The position numbers and the translations under genes were made by a program. 64,000 nt of DNA, taken from assembly GCF_949628215.1 (NCBI RefSeq), contig NC_134279.1:58573766-58637765 (forward strand), written 5' to 3'. This DNA comes from Phalacrocorax aristotelis. Lineage: Eukaryota > Chordata > Aves > Suliformes > Phalacrocoracidae. Below, piece after piece: positions 48,801-62,049 of this stretch. Every line of letters begins with the position of its first letter. Positions within the stretch are counted from its first letter, which is position 1. The notes under the pieces were generated by a model. The model saw only the letters and a program-made list of their open reading frames with translations. It had not been told where the DNA came from and did no database searches.

Positions 48801-51800
48801 ATTTACTACAACAAAAGTTTTCATTTAATGAAAAAACAAGAGTGCTACACCCACTTTTTCTGACTTTTGTCACTGTTGCAGCTGAATTTTCTATTTTGTG
48901 GTGAATCATAACAATATTTTAAATTCAGGTACACTGTCCTCTTTGGGAAGCATAATGCTGTTCATATTAATGAGGTTGTGTAAGCTTACTGTGAAGGCAA
49001 TTCTGAGAACTCAGATTTTGACAGATGAGATTGATATTGCTAAGGGTGGAGCACCTGAGCATTTAAGTACTTCTTTCATATGAGCAGCTCTACTGCAGTT
49101 TGCAGTGGGGGACAGTTTCCCAGATTCTGCCTTGTGAAGAAAAGGAAAACATTTAAATGCATACCATATGTTGAATCTCCAATTGTGCAAGTAGGTCACA
49201 CCAAGAACATAGCATAACAACTTTATAAATTGCTCTTTTCAAGATCTTCAGAACAGTTTATCTCCACTGAGATAGAAAAACCTTTATTTTTTAATAGCCA
49301 AAAACTTTGCTACACTGACATTCTTTGATATTATATATAATATGTTAAAGGAAGATTGTAATCCAGCCTAACTAGTTAAAATTTAGACAACATTTTTACT
49401 CCTAGGATACTTCTGCTGTATATTTTGAGGAAAGATACACTCTAAATATTAAGTACATCACTGGGAAACAAGGAAAAATTATTATTTAAATAATCAAGTC
49501 TAAGCACATGCATTATAACTTCCTTCTTCACTAGGAAGTCAGTTAAATTTTCAAATAAATAGGTTTATGGAATTTTTTTTTAGTCACTTTTAAGATTTGA
49601 ATCTCAACACTACTTTTCATGGTAACATTTTTTCTGTCACTGCTATGTTTTGGCTTCAAAAAACTATCATCACTCAACTTCAGGGCAAATCAGACATAAT
49701 ATTTTAAAGGTATTTAGTCTCTCAAATTGATTTAAAACTATTCATTTTTAAATTGAAGGTCTAGGGGCATAAAGGCTCACCTAGTCATTAGAAGATATTA
49801 ATCATCCTTTTAAATGCCAATTAAGAATAAAAATGTCAAAATAATTAGATAGTCTGTTTTGCCTGCAAGAGTTGTTTCTCTTGAAAAAATACTACTTCAC
49901 AAAAGCATTAAATATAAAAAGATATACTTTAGCAATAACAAGACTCATTAAGATGTGATAAAGTAACATATTATTGCCAATGTTTAGCGATATGTATTCT
50001 AAAGCACAACAAAGGTTCACCAACCGTAAGATGTTCATCAATTAATCAAATGCATACTTACAGCATTAAGGCTTTCAAAATTTAACACTAATTTTTTAAA
50101 AGGGATTTTTAAACCTTAAAATATTAATTTGAGGCATTAAAATAACCATTCAAAGAAAACTGCTATAGACAAACCCCAAACTGCAATCCTGCTTATACCT
50201 AAGCTTATGTTAAAAGAAATGTTAAATGTTTACTTTCTTTTTTCTTCCCTATTCCTGTGTTCCAGTCCCAAAATTACAGAAATAGCTCAACAAAGACTTC
50301 AGGAAGATAACTATGTTCATACTCTGTGATTCTATAAAACAATAACCACTTCCTATCCCAAAGTTTTTTATAAGTGCAATCACTTCTGGTTCATGGTTAT
50401 GTGAACAGTCTCTTGCAGCAGCCACAGCATAGCTCATCCAGGAGAAAAAAAAGAGGAAGACGCCCTACAGTTAGTGACTGTATGTACTTAAATTCATTGT
50501 TCTGACTGGCAGAAATGAGATGCAGCCAAATTACTGGCAGTACATCACAACTTTCTGCCACTTTGCATTGTGCATTTCCCTTGAGAGGTACAAGCCATAT
50601 GTTTAGAAACACTGACTTTTTTCACTCAGCTTAAAAGGAGCATGAAAAGACCTGTACAGAGAAAGAGTCTGGTTTGCTGTTTATTTTATTCAGATAAGGT
50701 GGGGGGGAGAAAGATTTCCATATGTGATAGAAGACTACATTGTCAGATCCTAGATTGATTTTTTTTTTTAACTCAAGCATCATACTAGTTCACACAGAAC
50801 AATAGTTGTGATCCAAGACATTTAAATTGCTTTAACATTAAAACATTAACATTGATTTCTGTTTATCAAAGTAATACCCAAGCATTATCAGGGACTGCAC
50901 CATCTGCGAGTAAAACCATAACACAGAGCTATTCCTGAGTAAACAGCGCATAAGTCCCCTGAAGCTTATTCACCCTCAAAAAGTTTGCATTCCAAGTCCG
51001 TCAGGTCAGCTGTGGTTTTTCAGTTAAAACTCATTTATTATACAAAATGGACAACACTGTGAAAGGCCAGTCCCCCAAATCACAATATCAGTCCTCTGTA
51101 CCAAAAGGCTCAAGCAGCCACACAAAGATTAAGACAGGCAAAAGGTTCCCCATTCACACACTCCGGGAATACTGGTACTGTCAATTCTAATGAAAAAAAG
51201 GTAAAGCCACCAGTCTAGGGACAGTAATACTCCAGCACAACTCATCTCCTCTAGAAATTTCACTGTTAAGGAAGAGTGTTAACAAAAACACTGTTCTGCA
51301 GATATTTAAGGAAGTCCTGCTGAAAGTAAAGCCATTCTTTAGAACTAATTTCAGAAGATATTGCCTGATAAAGCTACAGAAGGCCATATACCACAGATTG
51401 AAGGACTACAGCAAATCCAAACAAAAGAACATGGAGATAGTTTCCTTTTATCAAGATAATATAAACACAGCCAAGGTCACAGGGGGGTCTTTCTACGAAA
51501 ATTTGCAGGCAAACTACAGAAGACATTTTTACATATTTCCAAGAGAGCAGCAGCTTTATTTCACCACAAGGCATTCAGTTTTCCTCAAAAACCCACAGAA
51601 AAACAGGTAAAGAGCAACTCTACCAACATTGTCAACAGCAGAGTGGATGCTTGTTTGAAAAAACATTACAGGTACTCACAGTTCTACATTAGGCCCCATA
51701 TAGAAAACTACCAGATTGTGACACAGTAAAAGAACAGTGAAAAAGTAGATTTTTCAAGTGATAAGGTAACACAAGATAGTGCTCCATGCCGACTACACAA

Positions 51801-52479
51801 ACATCTAAGAGAAATATATAGAGGTCCGTGGGCGAAAAGTTTACACTGTGTTTAAATGTCAATCTATGCAATGCCACATCTATTGAAGCGAAATATTTCA
51901 AGATAGAGACTTGAGCATTCTAAATGAATGATTTAACACCAAAAGACACCACAAGAGACTCACTATTTCTCTCTCAATGAGGATGTCTGTTTAATTAGCA
52001 GCTTCACTTAACACCCCCCACCCCCCAACTGAGACTTTCAGCTGCATAAGGGATAATACATGAGGAGATCATACTTTATTACATATTTATAAAACAAATG
52101 GTGTGACCTCATCTGGAATTCCTTCTGTGCAATTGGTCACTGCAACTCAGAAATAGCATTGCAGAACAGAGGGTTCACAGAAAGGCAAAACAAACGATCA
52201 AAATATAAAACCAACAACCATCACACTAAAAGGCAGAATGCTTATGAGAGTCATATCAATGTTTATAAGTATCACATTAATGTTTTGGAGAACCATATTA
52301 ATGTCTCATTAATATGAAACCCAGAACTTTTATTTAGTTTTAAGAATTAATATTACATCTCCACAAGACACACTTGTGACATTTTAGGAACCCAATTGTG
52401 CGTAACATCACAGATGCCAATCAGAATTTCTCATAAACATCCTTGCAACATAAAGAACTCTACCACTGTATGCCCACCT
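45883..52479. other. Region upstream of the first KLHL5 coding exon
   Basis: AT-rich with no CpG island and no recognisable gene. It is probably the KLHL5 5' intron or upstream flank. A 165-codon open frame on the plus strand at 47,044-47,541 shows no known motif and no neighbouring exons and is probably chance. A degenerate repeat of the form CATATTAATGTTT lies near 52,245-52,320. A CA/C-run is at 52,014-52,028. Confidence 0.7.
52245..52320. repeat. Degenerate tandem repeat, about 22-bp unit
   Basis: Variants of CATATTAATGTTT occur about three to four times, with spacers, over 75 bases. Probably a decayed minisatellite. Confidence 0.5.
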
Positions 52480-53423
52480 GGAGCTGAATCTCACAAGGGA
52501 CATCAAAGGCAACACGAGTGACTTCTAAAGGTACACAGGTGACAAAAAGAAGACTAGGGAGAATGTGGGCCTGCTGCTGAACACGGCAGGGTCCTGGTGA
52601 CACAGGAGATGGAAAAGGCTGAGAATGCCCTCTGAGTCTGTCTTCACTAGCAAGATTGGCCTTCAGAACTTCATGAAGTTCAACAAAGGAAAGTGCAAAA
52701 TCATGCACCTGGGGGAGAACAAACCCATGTGCCAGAATATGCTGTGAGCCTCATGGCTGGAAAGCAGCTTGACAGAAGAGGACCTGGTGGTCGCCAAGTT
52801 GAACATAAGCCAGCGATCTGTCCTTGCAGCAAAGGTGACTAATGGTATCCTGGGCTGCATTAGGAGGAGTTTTGCCAGCAAGTCATGGCAGGTGATCCTT
52901 CCCCTCTAGGCAGCACTGGTGAGGCCACACCTGGAGTGCGGTGTCCAGTCCTGGGCCCCTCAGTACAAGAAAGATATGGCCATACTGGAGGAAGTCCAGC
53001 GAAGGGCCACAAAGATGATGAAGTGCCTGGAGCATCTCTCATGAGGGAAGTCTGAGTGAGCTGGGACTGTTCAGCCTAGGGAAGATTCAGGAGGGTCTCA
53101 TCAGTGTATACAAATATCTGAAGGGAAGTTGCAAAGAAGATGGAGCCATGCTCTTTTCATGACGGTCCAGCAATAGAGCAAGAGGCAACAGGCAGCAACT
53201 AAAACACAAGAGGTTCCACCTAAACATAAGGAAACACTTTTTCACTGGGAGGATGCTGATACAGGTTGCCCAGGAAGGTTGTGAAGTGTACATTCTTGGA
53301 AATATTCAAAAGCTGTCTGGACATGGTCCTGGGCAACCTGATTTTGGTGACCCCACTTGAGCAGGGGGGCATTGGACCAGATGACCTCTAGAGGTCCCTT
53401 CTACTCTCAACCATTCTGTGAAA
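52480..53423 (+). mobile_element. CR1 LINE with internal deletion
   Basis: The left part (52,480-52,665) matches the CR1 ORF2 segment between endonuclease and reverse transcriptase (cf. KRKTRENVGLLLNTAGS-like residues). At about 52,666 it jumps directly to the MKFNKGKCKIMHLGEN segment near the end of ORF2, then runs to the 3' end at ACCATTCTGTGA. In the 58.5 kb copy these two blocks are about 850 bases apart, so the whole reverse-transcriptase core is missing. It is plus-strand, like the others. Confidence 0.85.
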
Positions 53424-56400
53424 TGTTGATCTGTTTGTAAGGTGGCAAAAAAGAAATCAAGTATCTAGTTGACCACCATCTACTTATTCAATGGACTTAT
53501 GTCCCTTCCTTAAACTGACTTTACAAGAATGGCTGCTGGGACAAGTAAAGAATTCTTTTAACTAATAACAATCTGCATTTATCATACAAGTAATATAACA
53601 GCAACATAACCTATCAAATGAGCATCCTAATTCTATTTGTACACTCACATTGATGACGTGCATTTATGGCATCAGAGCCTTAAAAGTAACAGCTGGATAG
53701 AAACAAACCATTTTGGTAAGCTCAAGGTTAGACAGATAAAAAGGAAAACATTTTGATCTACTGCCAGTTTGTGGTTATGATCCTTACAAGTACAGAAGAT
53801 GACTGCCAAGCATGGTAATTAGATGTATATATGTGAGAAATACAACTCATCAGTTCCGTGCTGCTGAATGGATATGTTAGTCCATAACAGGTTATTCTCA
53901 TCCCCCTGCTAAATGAAATATTTTTCATCTTCTAGACATATAAACAAAAGTAATAAGTGCCTTACTTTTTAAAGAAATACTTTAGAAGCATTTTGTTTGT
54001 TAGAACATTATCAAAAGAATACTGTACATGCACATGTTCTCCCTTCTCCAGCATGGTATTAAGATTTTCTGTGCCAACTCTAAATATATATTATTTTCTT
54101 TAATACAGCAGTAGGGTACAGACAAGCATTTTACCAATTCATCTTGCCAGTGATGATCGCTCCTTACACAGTTCATTGAACACAGATGAAGCAATGACTA
54201 TGTAAGAAATGCCACACAAAGAAATTATTTCAATTTCTTACAAAATATATGTAGTAAAGATTTTTAAAAGAGCATTCATGTGTTCATACTCCGATTAGGG
54301 ACTTTGAGATGAATCATCACCAATGATGACTAAAAATCCTGTTTACAATTAGACCCATTAATAGCTGACAGATATACATTACTAGAAAGTATTATCTTGT
54401 AGAGCAGAAAACCCAACTCTTTCATCTTATTTCTTCGTTACAAGTGACATTTACAGCAGTAACTGTAAATCTGAAATTAAGCACTGAAATAAGAGATCAA
54501 TATCAGAGAACAGTATTCATAATCAAATAGTCCCAGAGATGTTTAAATTGGATTATACGTATATTTGTTTATAAAGACACAATAAAATGCCTTGTATTAT
54601 GTGCTTTAATTACAAGCATCGTATCCTGATGATAGATTTTTCACATTACAATAAACTTCACAAAGCTGTAAAAGCAACATGATTAAATCAGAGATGATAA
54701 TTAAAGGTTTCCATTGATTTTACCAGTGATTTGGCTCAAGGAAGTATTATTAGGGAAAAAGCCCATGCAGAACAAATCACAACATAGTTAATTTTCACCT
54801 TCACTCCAAAACTAGTTCTCTGCCTTGGGTCAACATTGCTTAAAATAATGTGTCTGAAGCACATAAGGAAAAATATCCTTTAATTCTGTATTTGAATACT
54901 ATTAAATCTCAGAGTAAGCTACATATCAAGTCACCATGTATTCCTAATTACAATTAGAAAACTGGTTTCTTAGGCTCTCCATTCTGTCTCTGCAGTTTCA
55001 CGCAGAAATAATCTCAGGTTCCCCACTATTATTTATTTTCCAAGCTCTTCTAAAAATAACTCCAGTTCTCCTGCATGCTTCATCTCACATAGCCTCCCTC
55101 ACCTACATACACATATATCCCTCCCTGCCAGGTACCAGGACAGGCAGGACAAGCAAATCCTTTGTTGTATTCAGACTCAGAAACAGATGAGCTCATCAGC
55201 TGGCAGGTTAAGTAGTATTACTTACTTGGCCATCCCTGCCTACCCATATTTTCAAAACTTTTCAGGAATTTAAACACAATAAGGGCTCCATTCTGCCAGA
55301 GTTTGACTGAAATTGGCAAGTAGACAGAAATGTTATTAGGGAGGAATTGATAAACAAGTCATAAAGCTAACTCGTCTGCGGAACTTACAGACTCACAAGC
55401 TGCATATCTTTTGCTTCTGAGTATGCACAACTGCCTTACCTTGAGTGGCCACATCCTTTTCTGAATTCTAAGCCCAGGATTTAGAAAAGAAGTAGAACAG
55501 AAATAATGACAATACGTGACTGATTGTTCAAACACAACTATGAGTTCCTACCCCACCACAATTGTGTAAAACTGAAATGACCATGAGAAAGAAGGTAACA
55601 ATGGTAGAAATCTCAACCACTTATTCAACCTTTAAATCATTGAAGTACTTGCAGAGTTGACTGTCCAGCTATCCTAAGAGGCATACTGATCCCCATCCTA
55701 GCTGCCTCACCCTTGTTTTTACAGGAATCCTAAATAATTTCCTGTTCTGCACAGAGTGTGGTAAGTAGACATCCGCAATATAAATAAACTGCTGGGAGGA
55801 AGACAGTATACTAATCCAAACTGTTGGCACTCCTAGGGGCAGGAGGTCCACTACTGAAGTAGCATCCCCAAAAAAGAAAACACTTGAACCCAGATAGCTA
55901 AAATGTCAGAAGAAGAAGGCATAGTTGAGAAAAAGCTTTCACTGTTTGCTTACCAAGTGTTTTTTTCTTTCTCTCCTATCACCTCTGGCTAAATCTTACG
56001 GGAAATACAAAACTAACATGTTGTACTACTGCATGTGGACCTCATCAGATTTAGATAGTCTGGAATCATTTGCCCATCTATCCTCCTCATTAGCTCAAAG
56101 TTCTAAGAATTCCTAATGTAACTTTCAGTATTTATAAACAGTATTTCTCATTCATTGAGCTTGTAAGTTTTCAAACAATAATGTTTTAATATTTATGGAA
56201 ACTATCACTTAATCTGTTTCAAGTACAATTGTTCTTTGGTCAAAACATCAGTCAGTTTCTTATGCAAATCTGCAATTTAAATTTGTATCTGTTAGTGAAA
56301 AAATCTATGAAGTGAGAAGTCATACAAAGGAGTGAAGTTGTGTTACTTATCACTTGATCTACCTATGTTTATGAACTCATAGATTAATTTTAGTTAATTA

Positions 56401-58499
56401 CTTTTATTTACTTGGAAAATAGTTTCAAGCTTAAAATGCTATGATTCTTGGTGAAGAGCTTGCCAAGCCTTATCAAGTTATGATAACATTATTAAATGCT
56501 CTACTTTCTTAATGTTTTGATTATAGTTTGAATGCACAAGCTTGTGATTACATTTACATCCAAAGTACCATTTCTCTTATTGCATGTAAAAGAACAAGAT
56601 TTAAACTTTGATCTCATCTTTGGCAAGGACCAAGCAATCATTTAATATGCAAAAGTACTTCTTTTTAGAATATTAGAATATATTTTAGAATATCCATCAG
56701 ACAAATGCATATGTCTCGTAATGAATAATCAATGTAGAATGTTTTACTTATCTGGAAGGCAACTGTCAGGCTAACAGCTTATTTGTGCAAAAGTCAACAT
56801 AAAATGTCTACTCTGGTAACAAGTAAGAACTTGCTTGCAAACAATCCAACCACCAAAACAGCTGACAAAAACCTCATCTTCCTATGAGCTTCTCCTATGT
56901 CTCCTCATCACATACACACTACTTGTAAGCATTTAATTAATTTGGTAATTCAGTCATATTACCATTTGTATTCTTTATAGTTCAGGTTAGTTAGTAAACC
57001 TCTCTGCACTTGATTCTTGTCTTATTGTACACTATGAATATGTACCATATTACCTAGCCAGGTGCTGTGAATATTTCATCTGTTCTATGGGTGTACTTTA
57101 GCCTGATTTTGACAAGTTCTGTTGGCTTTGAAATTGAGGCTACAGTAAGTGTAAGAATGGTGTGCGCTTTTTTAAAAAATAATGAATTATACTATCTCCA
57201 CCCAAACCAACTGAAATCTGTACCAGACAGATATCATCATCTCACCTATACAGCCCATTATCAAAATGTTATCAGTATTGCCTCTTACAGCTTCATAACA
57301 CTGAAGAAAGGAGGGGAAGTAGAAGAGATGGAAGACATCACAAAAAACACCAGAATTTTAAAAATAATCTAAAAGAGGTTTGAGATAATGTAGTTCTCTC
57401 CTCTTTTTGGTTCTGAATAGCTATGATCGCACAATAGCGTAGCATACTTAGAAATAAATTTTTAAAAGCAGGATGGTATAAAGACCTGACCACAGGTTCT
57501 TCTTTTCTCTCTGTTCCTTCATTTCTCTTTCCCTTTTATGAACAACATATGCAGAAAATAGATTCAAAAGTGCCAGAAAAAAAAACCAAGGGGTGCTCAG
57601 CAAGTTAAATTGCTTACAGTTTGATACGAATGCAAGATCTTCCTATTCAAAGACAGTATTAAAAATGTATTTGTAAACAGTTCCTGTAGTTGAGAACATG
57701 GCTGCTGATAAGCAACACTGAGCATAGAAGGGTTACAAAAGGTACATCATACTACCACACCCTTTCACCTATTCTGAAAAAATTGTGTGAAACTTGGAGG
57801 GAAGAATAGGAAACACATTCTGCTCCATCTAAGTCCAGCTTTAAAAATGTATTGCCTATTAATTACACTGATTAAAATATATGGAAAAGAGAACTTCAGG
57901 GAAACTAGTAGGAAGCAGATAGAGCAGAAATAGTTTAATAGAAACATTTCACTCAACTGAAAGCATAAAACTGCAAAGCTGAACTATTTTTGTTTTGTGT
58001 TTAGCTTTTCAGAAGATTGGGATCTTTTTCTTTTCTTTTTTGGTAATGGCTATTAATATGGCATTTCAGAAGAAAGCTGTATCTTGGATACTAGTTAGTA
58101 AAGAAACTGTTTCCTGCAGACCCTCTCTTCTCACAAGTTTAGGTTCTAATCACAAATGAGATTGGAGGGAAAGGATTTCTTTTTAACCAAACACAGAATA
58201 CTATAATCACAAAACAAAAGAGTGATGAAAGAAATAATCACAGTTCTGGCCTCATAATACCCAACACTTCACAAAATGAATTAATTTTTCTTTTAATGTT
58301 GTCCTTTCCAGTGCTACTGGTGTTAACACCTCGCCAAGGTGAGAATTGCTTTACTGTTGGGAGACAGAAAGCCTATTTAGCTGAACAAAAAGTCTTCAAT
58401 TGCAACCCACAGGAAATAATTAAGGAAAAACTGTCAGAAACAGGTCTGAAAACATAAAGCTGTCCACAGCACTCTTGTTAGTTTCTTAGGCTTTCACTC
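53424..58499. other. Intergenic or 5' intronic sequence between two CR1 copies
   Basis: About 5 kb of AT-rich unique-looking sequence. Open frames are short. One at 57,067-57,372 begins with a hydrophobic segment but shows no family match I know. No promoter-like GC-rich patch is seen. Confidence 0.7.
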
Positions 58500-58615
58500 T
58501 TTTTAGGTAAGATACATTCTGCTCCTCCTCCCCCCATGAGCAAGGTCTGCAAAGTCCCCTGCAAGGAGAAACTGTACCAGCAACATACAGTAGACATCGT
58601 AAAAAAAAATGATGA

Positions 58616-59115
58616 GTGCTTGTGGTGGGTGACTCTCTGTTGAAGGGTACTGAGGCACCCATCTGCCGGCCTAACAGGGAGTCACGAGAGCTATGCTGCC
58701 TCCCAGGAGCCAAGGTTCGAGACGTGGCTGAGAAGGTGCCACAACTCATCAGGAGAACAGACTACTATCCACTGCTATTTCATGTAGGCATGAATGACAC
58801 TGAGAGCCGTAACTTGGGTAAAATCAAGGAAGACTTTCAAGCCCTGGGAGAGCAAGTGGAAAACATTGGTGCCCAAATGATCTTCTCTTCCATTGGCCAG
58901 TTCAAGAGAGGGGAGCAGCCAGAAACAGGCACATAATGTATATCAGCTCCTGACTACGTGGCTGGTGCTACCGTGAGGGGTTTGGCTTTTATGACAATGG
59001 GGTGTTCTTCAATGACTACAACATGCTAGGGAGGGATGGAATCCACCTGTCCAAAAGGGGTAAGAGAATTTTCAGCAGTACGCTGACTAACTTGGTGAGG
59101 CGAGCTTTAAACTGA
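58616..59115 (+). pseudogene. CR1 ORF1, C-terminal esterase-like part, broken
   Basis: The frame contains VVGDSLLKGTEAPICRP (a GDSL-like block), FHVGMNDT and, after a premature TAA near 58,936, GRDGIHLSKRGKRIF ending at NLVRRALN and TGA at 59,113. GDS, the G-ND motif and the D--H motif are those of the SGNH-hydrolase-like domain of CR1 ORF1. The N-terminal zinc-finger part is missing. Confidence 0.85.
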
Positions 59116-59339
59116 AGGACTTGGGGGGTGGGATTCATTGCAAAAACGCTCACACCAGCACATCCAACAGGGGAGTAAGTCAGGCCAAGCAGTGTGGTGA
59201 CAAATGTTCTGTAGCTGTCTCCCAAGAGGTGAAACAGAAGAGTAATGATCTCAAGTGTACAAAAATGCACGCAGTCTAGGTAACAAACAGGAGGAACTCG
59301 AGCTCTGTGCCCACTGAGGTGGTTATGACATCATAGGAG

Positions 59340-61746
59340 TAACTGAAACATGGTGGGACAACTCAAATGACTGGGGGATCGCAATGGACAGTTATAGGCT
59401 CTTTCATAAAGACAGGCAGGGTAGAAGAGGTGGAGGAGTTGCACTCTACATTAAGGAAAACATTGAATGTATCAGAGTCAGCTATGGTGATTGCGACTGC
59501 TCTATTAAATGCCTCTGGGTTAAAGTCAAAGGGGTCATCTCCAAGCAGGACCTCACAGTGGGCATCTGCTACCGACCTCCTAACCATGATGACAAAGCCA
59601 ATGAAGCGATGCTTGGGGCACTAAAGCAAGCTTCTGGCCAACAGAACATGGTCCTGATGGGTGACTTCAACTGCCCAGACATCTGCTGGAAGAACAATAC
59701 GGCAACTTGCATGTCATCCACCAAGTTCCTGGAATGCACAGAGGACTGTTTCCTGATACAAATGTTAGGTGTGCCAACCAGGAAGGAGGCGCTGCTGGAC
59801 TTGCCATTCACAAACAGAGAAAACCTGCTTTGTAATATCTTGGTTAGTAATAGCCTTGGCTGCAGTGATCACAATATTGTGGACTTTGGGATCCTCCTGA
59901 GCGTGCTGAAGGTCAGCTCTAAGACAAGAACTTCAGTTCACTAAGGGCTCATTTGGGAACGATTCCATGGGATGCTTCCATGGAAGACAAAGGAGCTGGT
60001 GAGTGCTGGGAGTTCTTCAAGAACTCTCTATTGGAAGCACAAAGCCAATTTATCCCCTACAAAGGAAAGGGAAGTAAGCGGAGCAAGAGGCCCCCTTAGC
60101 TCAATCATGACCTCCTGGGTCTACTCAAATCCAAAAGAGAAGCATATCAGAGATGGAGAAGTGGAGGATTATCCATTGAGAGCTACAAGGGCATTGCCAG
60201 AGCGTGCAGAGATGCAGTTAGAAAAGCAAAAGCCCAGCTCGAATTGAAACTGGCTGTAGATGTCAACAATAACAAGAAAGATTTCTTCAGGTATGTCAAC
60301 CACAAGCAGAAAAAGAAGGAAAACATAGGCCCACTGTTAAACAGAATAGGAGAGTCAATCACCAATGATGCTGAAAAGGCAGAGGTCCTCAACACTTCCT
60401 TCACCTCTGTCTTTACCAACACTGTTGGGTCCCAGGCTTTGGGAACAAAATTGCCAATTGATCCAAACACCGACCAACCATCAGTGAAGTAAGAGTTAGT
60501 ACATGAATTATTACAGGAGCTTGACCCCTACAAATCAATGGGCCCTGATGCCATCCACCCAAGGGTGTTGAGAGAGCTGGCTGACATCATCGCAAGGCTA
60601 TTCCCCATAATCTTCGAGAAGTCGTGGAGAACGGGGGATGTCCCAGAGGACTGGAGGAAGGCAAATGTTACCCCTATCTACAAGAAAGGCTCGAAGGAGG
60701 ATCTGGGTAACTATAGGCCCATTAGCCTTACTTCAATCCCTGGGAAAGTTATGGAATGAATCCTCCTGGGGGCCATCACAAGTCAAATGAAGCACGTGAT
60801 TGGGAAAATCCAACATGGCTTCACTAAGGGCAGATCGTGCTTGACAAACCTGGTGGCCTTCTATGACAAAATGACTTGCCTGGTTGACATGGGGCAAGTG
60901 GTGGACATTGTCTACCCGGACTTTTCCAAGGCCTTTGATACGGTCCCCCACAGCCTCCTCCTGCAGAAATTAATGTGTTGTGGCCTAGACAAGTGGTCTG
61001 TGCAGTGGGTGGGGAACTGGCTGACAGGCCGCACCCAAAGGGTGGTGGTAAATAACTCCTTTTCCAAGTGGCAACCTGGCACAAGGGGAGTACCCCAGGG
61101 ATTGATATTGGGCCCAATGTTATTCAACATCTTTATAAGTGATCTGGATAATGGGATCAAGTGTAGCCTGATGAATTTTGCGGATGACACCAAATTGAGC
61201 AGGGAAGTAGACACTCCAGAAGGGAGAGCCACTCTGCAGGAAGATCTGGATAGGCTGGAAGAGTGGGCCAACAAGAACCTTATGAAGCTCAATAGGGACA
61301 AGTGTAAGGTCTTGCACCTGGGAAAACATAACCCAAGAGTATAGCACAGACTGGGATCCACCTGGCTGGAGAGCAGCTCTGTGGAAAGGGACCTGGGGGT
61401 CCTGGCAGACAGGAAGCTCAACATGAGTGAACAGTGTGCTGCTGTGGCCAAAAAAGCCAATAGGATGGGGGGTTGCATCAAAAAGGGCATCACCAGCAGA
61501 GAGAAAGAAGTCATTATCCCACTCTACTCAGCACCTGTCAGGCCACACCTGGAGTACTGTGTACAGTTCTGGTCCCCGCTCTACAAAAAGGATGTGGACA
61601 GGCTGGAAGGGGTCCAGAGAAGGGCCACCAGGATGATCAGAGGACTGGGAAGCCTGTCATACGAGGATAGGCTGAGAGAACAGGGTTTGTTCAGCCTTGA
61701 GAAAAGGAGGCTTAGAAGGGATCTCATTACAATGTACCAGTACTGA
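59340..61746 (+). pseudogene. CR1 ORF2, endonuclease and reverse transcriptase, broken
   Basis: AP-endonuclease part with GDFN at 59,660-59,671 and SDHN at 59,874-59,885, both active-site motifs. It is closed by a TAA near 59,942, then a shifted linker. Reverse transcriptase follows from about 60,535 ([33 protein letters not shown] at about 60,760), continuing with FSKAFDTVPH, GVPQGLILGP and the catalytic FADD at 61,177-61,188. A further TAG lies near 61,343, then [13 protein letters not shown] to the final stop at about 61,746. At least three in-frame stops and one or more shifts make it non-functional, though catalytic residues survive. Confidence 0.92.
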
Positions 61747-62049
61747 AGGGGTAGTTACAAAGAAGACGGAGACTCCCTTTTTACCGGGAGTCACATGGAG
61801 AGGACAAGGGGGAATGGACATAAGTTGCTCTTGGGGAGATTCCAATTGGACATGAGAGGAAAATTTTTCACAGTGAGAACAGTCACCATTGGAATAATCT
61901 CCCCAGGGAAGTGGTTGACTTGTCCACGTTGGACACTTTCAAGATTTGGCTGGACAGGCTGCTGGGCCATCTTGTCTGGACTGCGCTCTTCCTAGAAAGG
62001 TTGGACTAGATGATCCCTGAGGTCCCTTCCAACCTGCGATTCTGTGATA

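Larger units (their letters stand above)
58500..62049 (+). mobile_element. CR1 LINE, nearly full-length, inactivated (about 3.5 kb)
   Basis: A non-LTR retrotransposon typical of birds and reptiles. In order: the end of ORF1 with its esterase-like domain, ORF2 endonuclease, reverse transcriptase, then a 3' UTR ending TGCGATTCTGTGATAT at about 62,049. A complete CR1 is about 4.5 kb, so the 5' part is missing. The left edge is uncertain (58,490-58,610). Both frames carry stops, so it cannot move by itself. The 3' end has less than two of the usual 8-bp terminal repeats. Confidence 0.93.

Noticed and set aside
50325..50337. CR1-like end (CTGTGATTCTAT)
   Set aside because: Nothing upstream resembles CR1; a 12-base match is not enough.
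57067..57372. 101-codon frame with a hydrophobic start, considered as a TMEM156 exon because TMEM156 flanks KLHL5 in human
   Set aside because: The sequence does not resemble what I know of TMEM156, has no clear splice context, and a hydrophobic start is common in AT-rich DNA.
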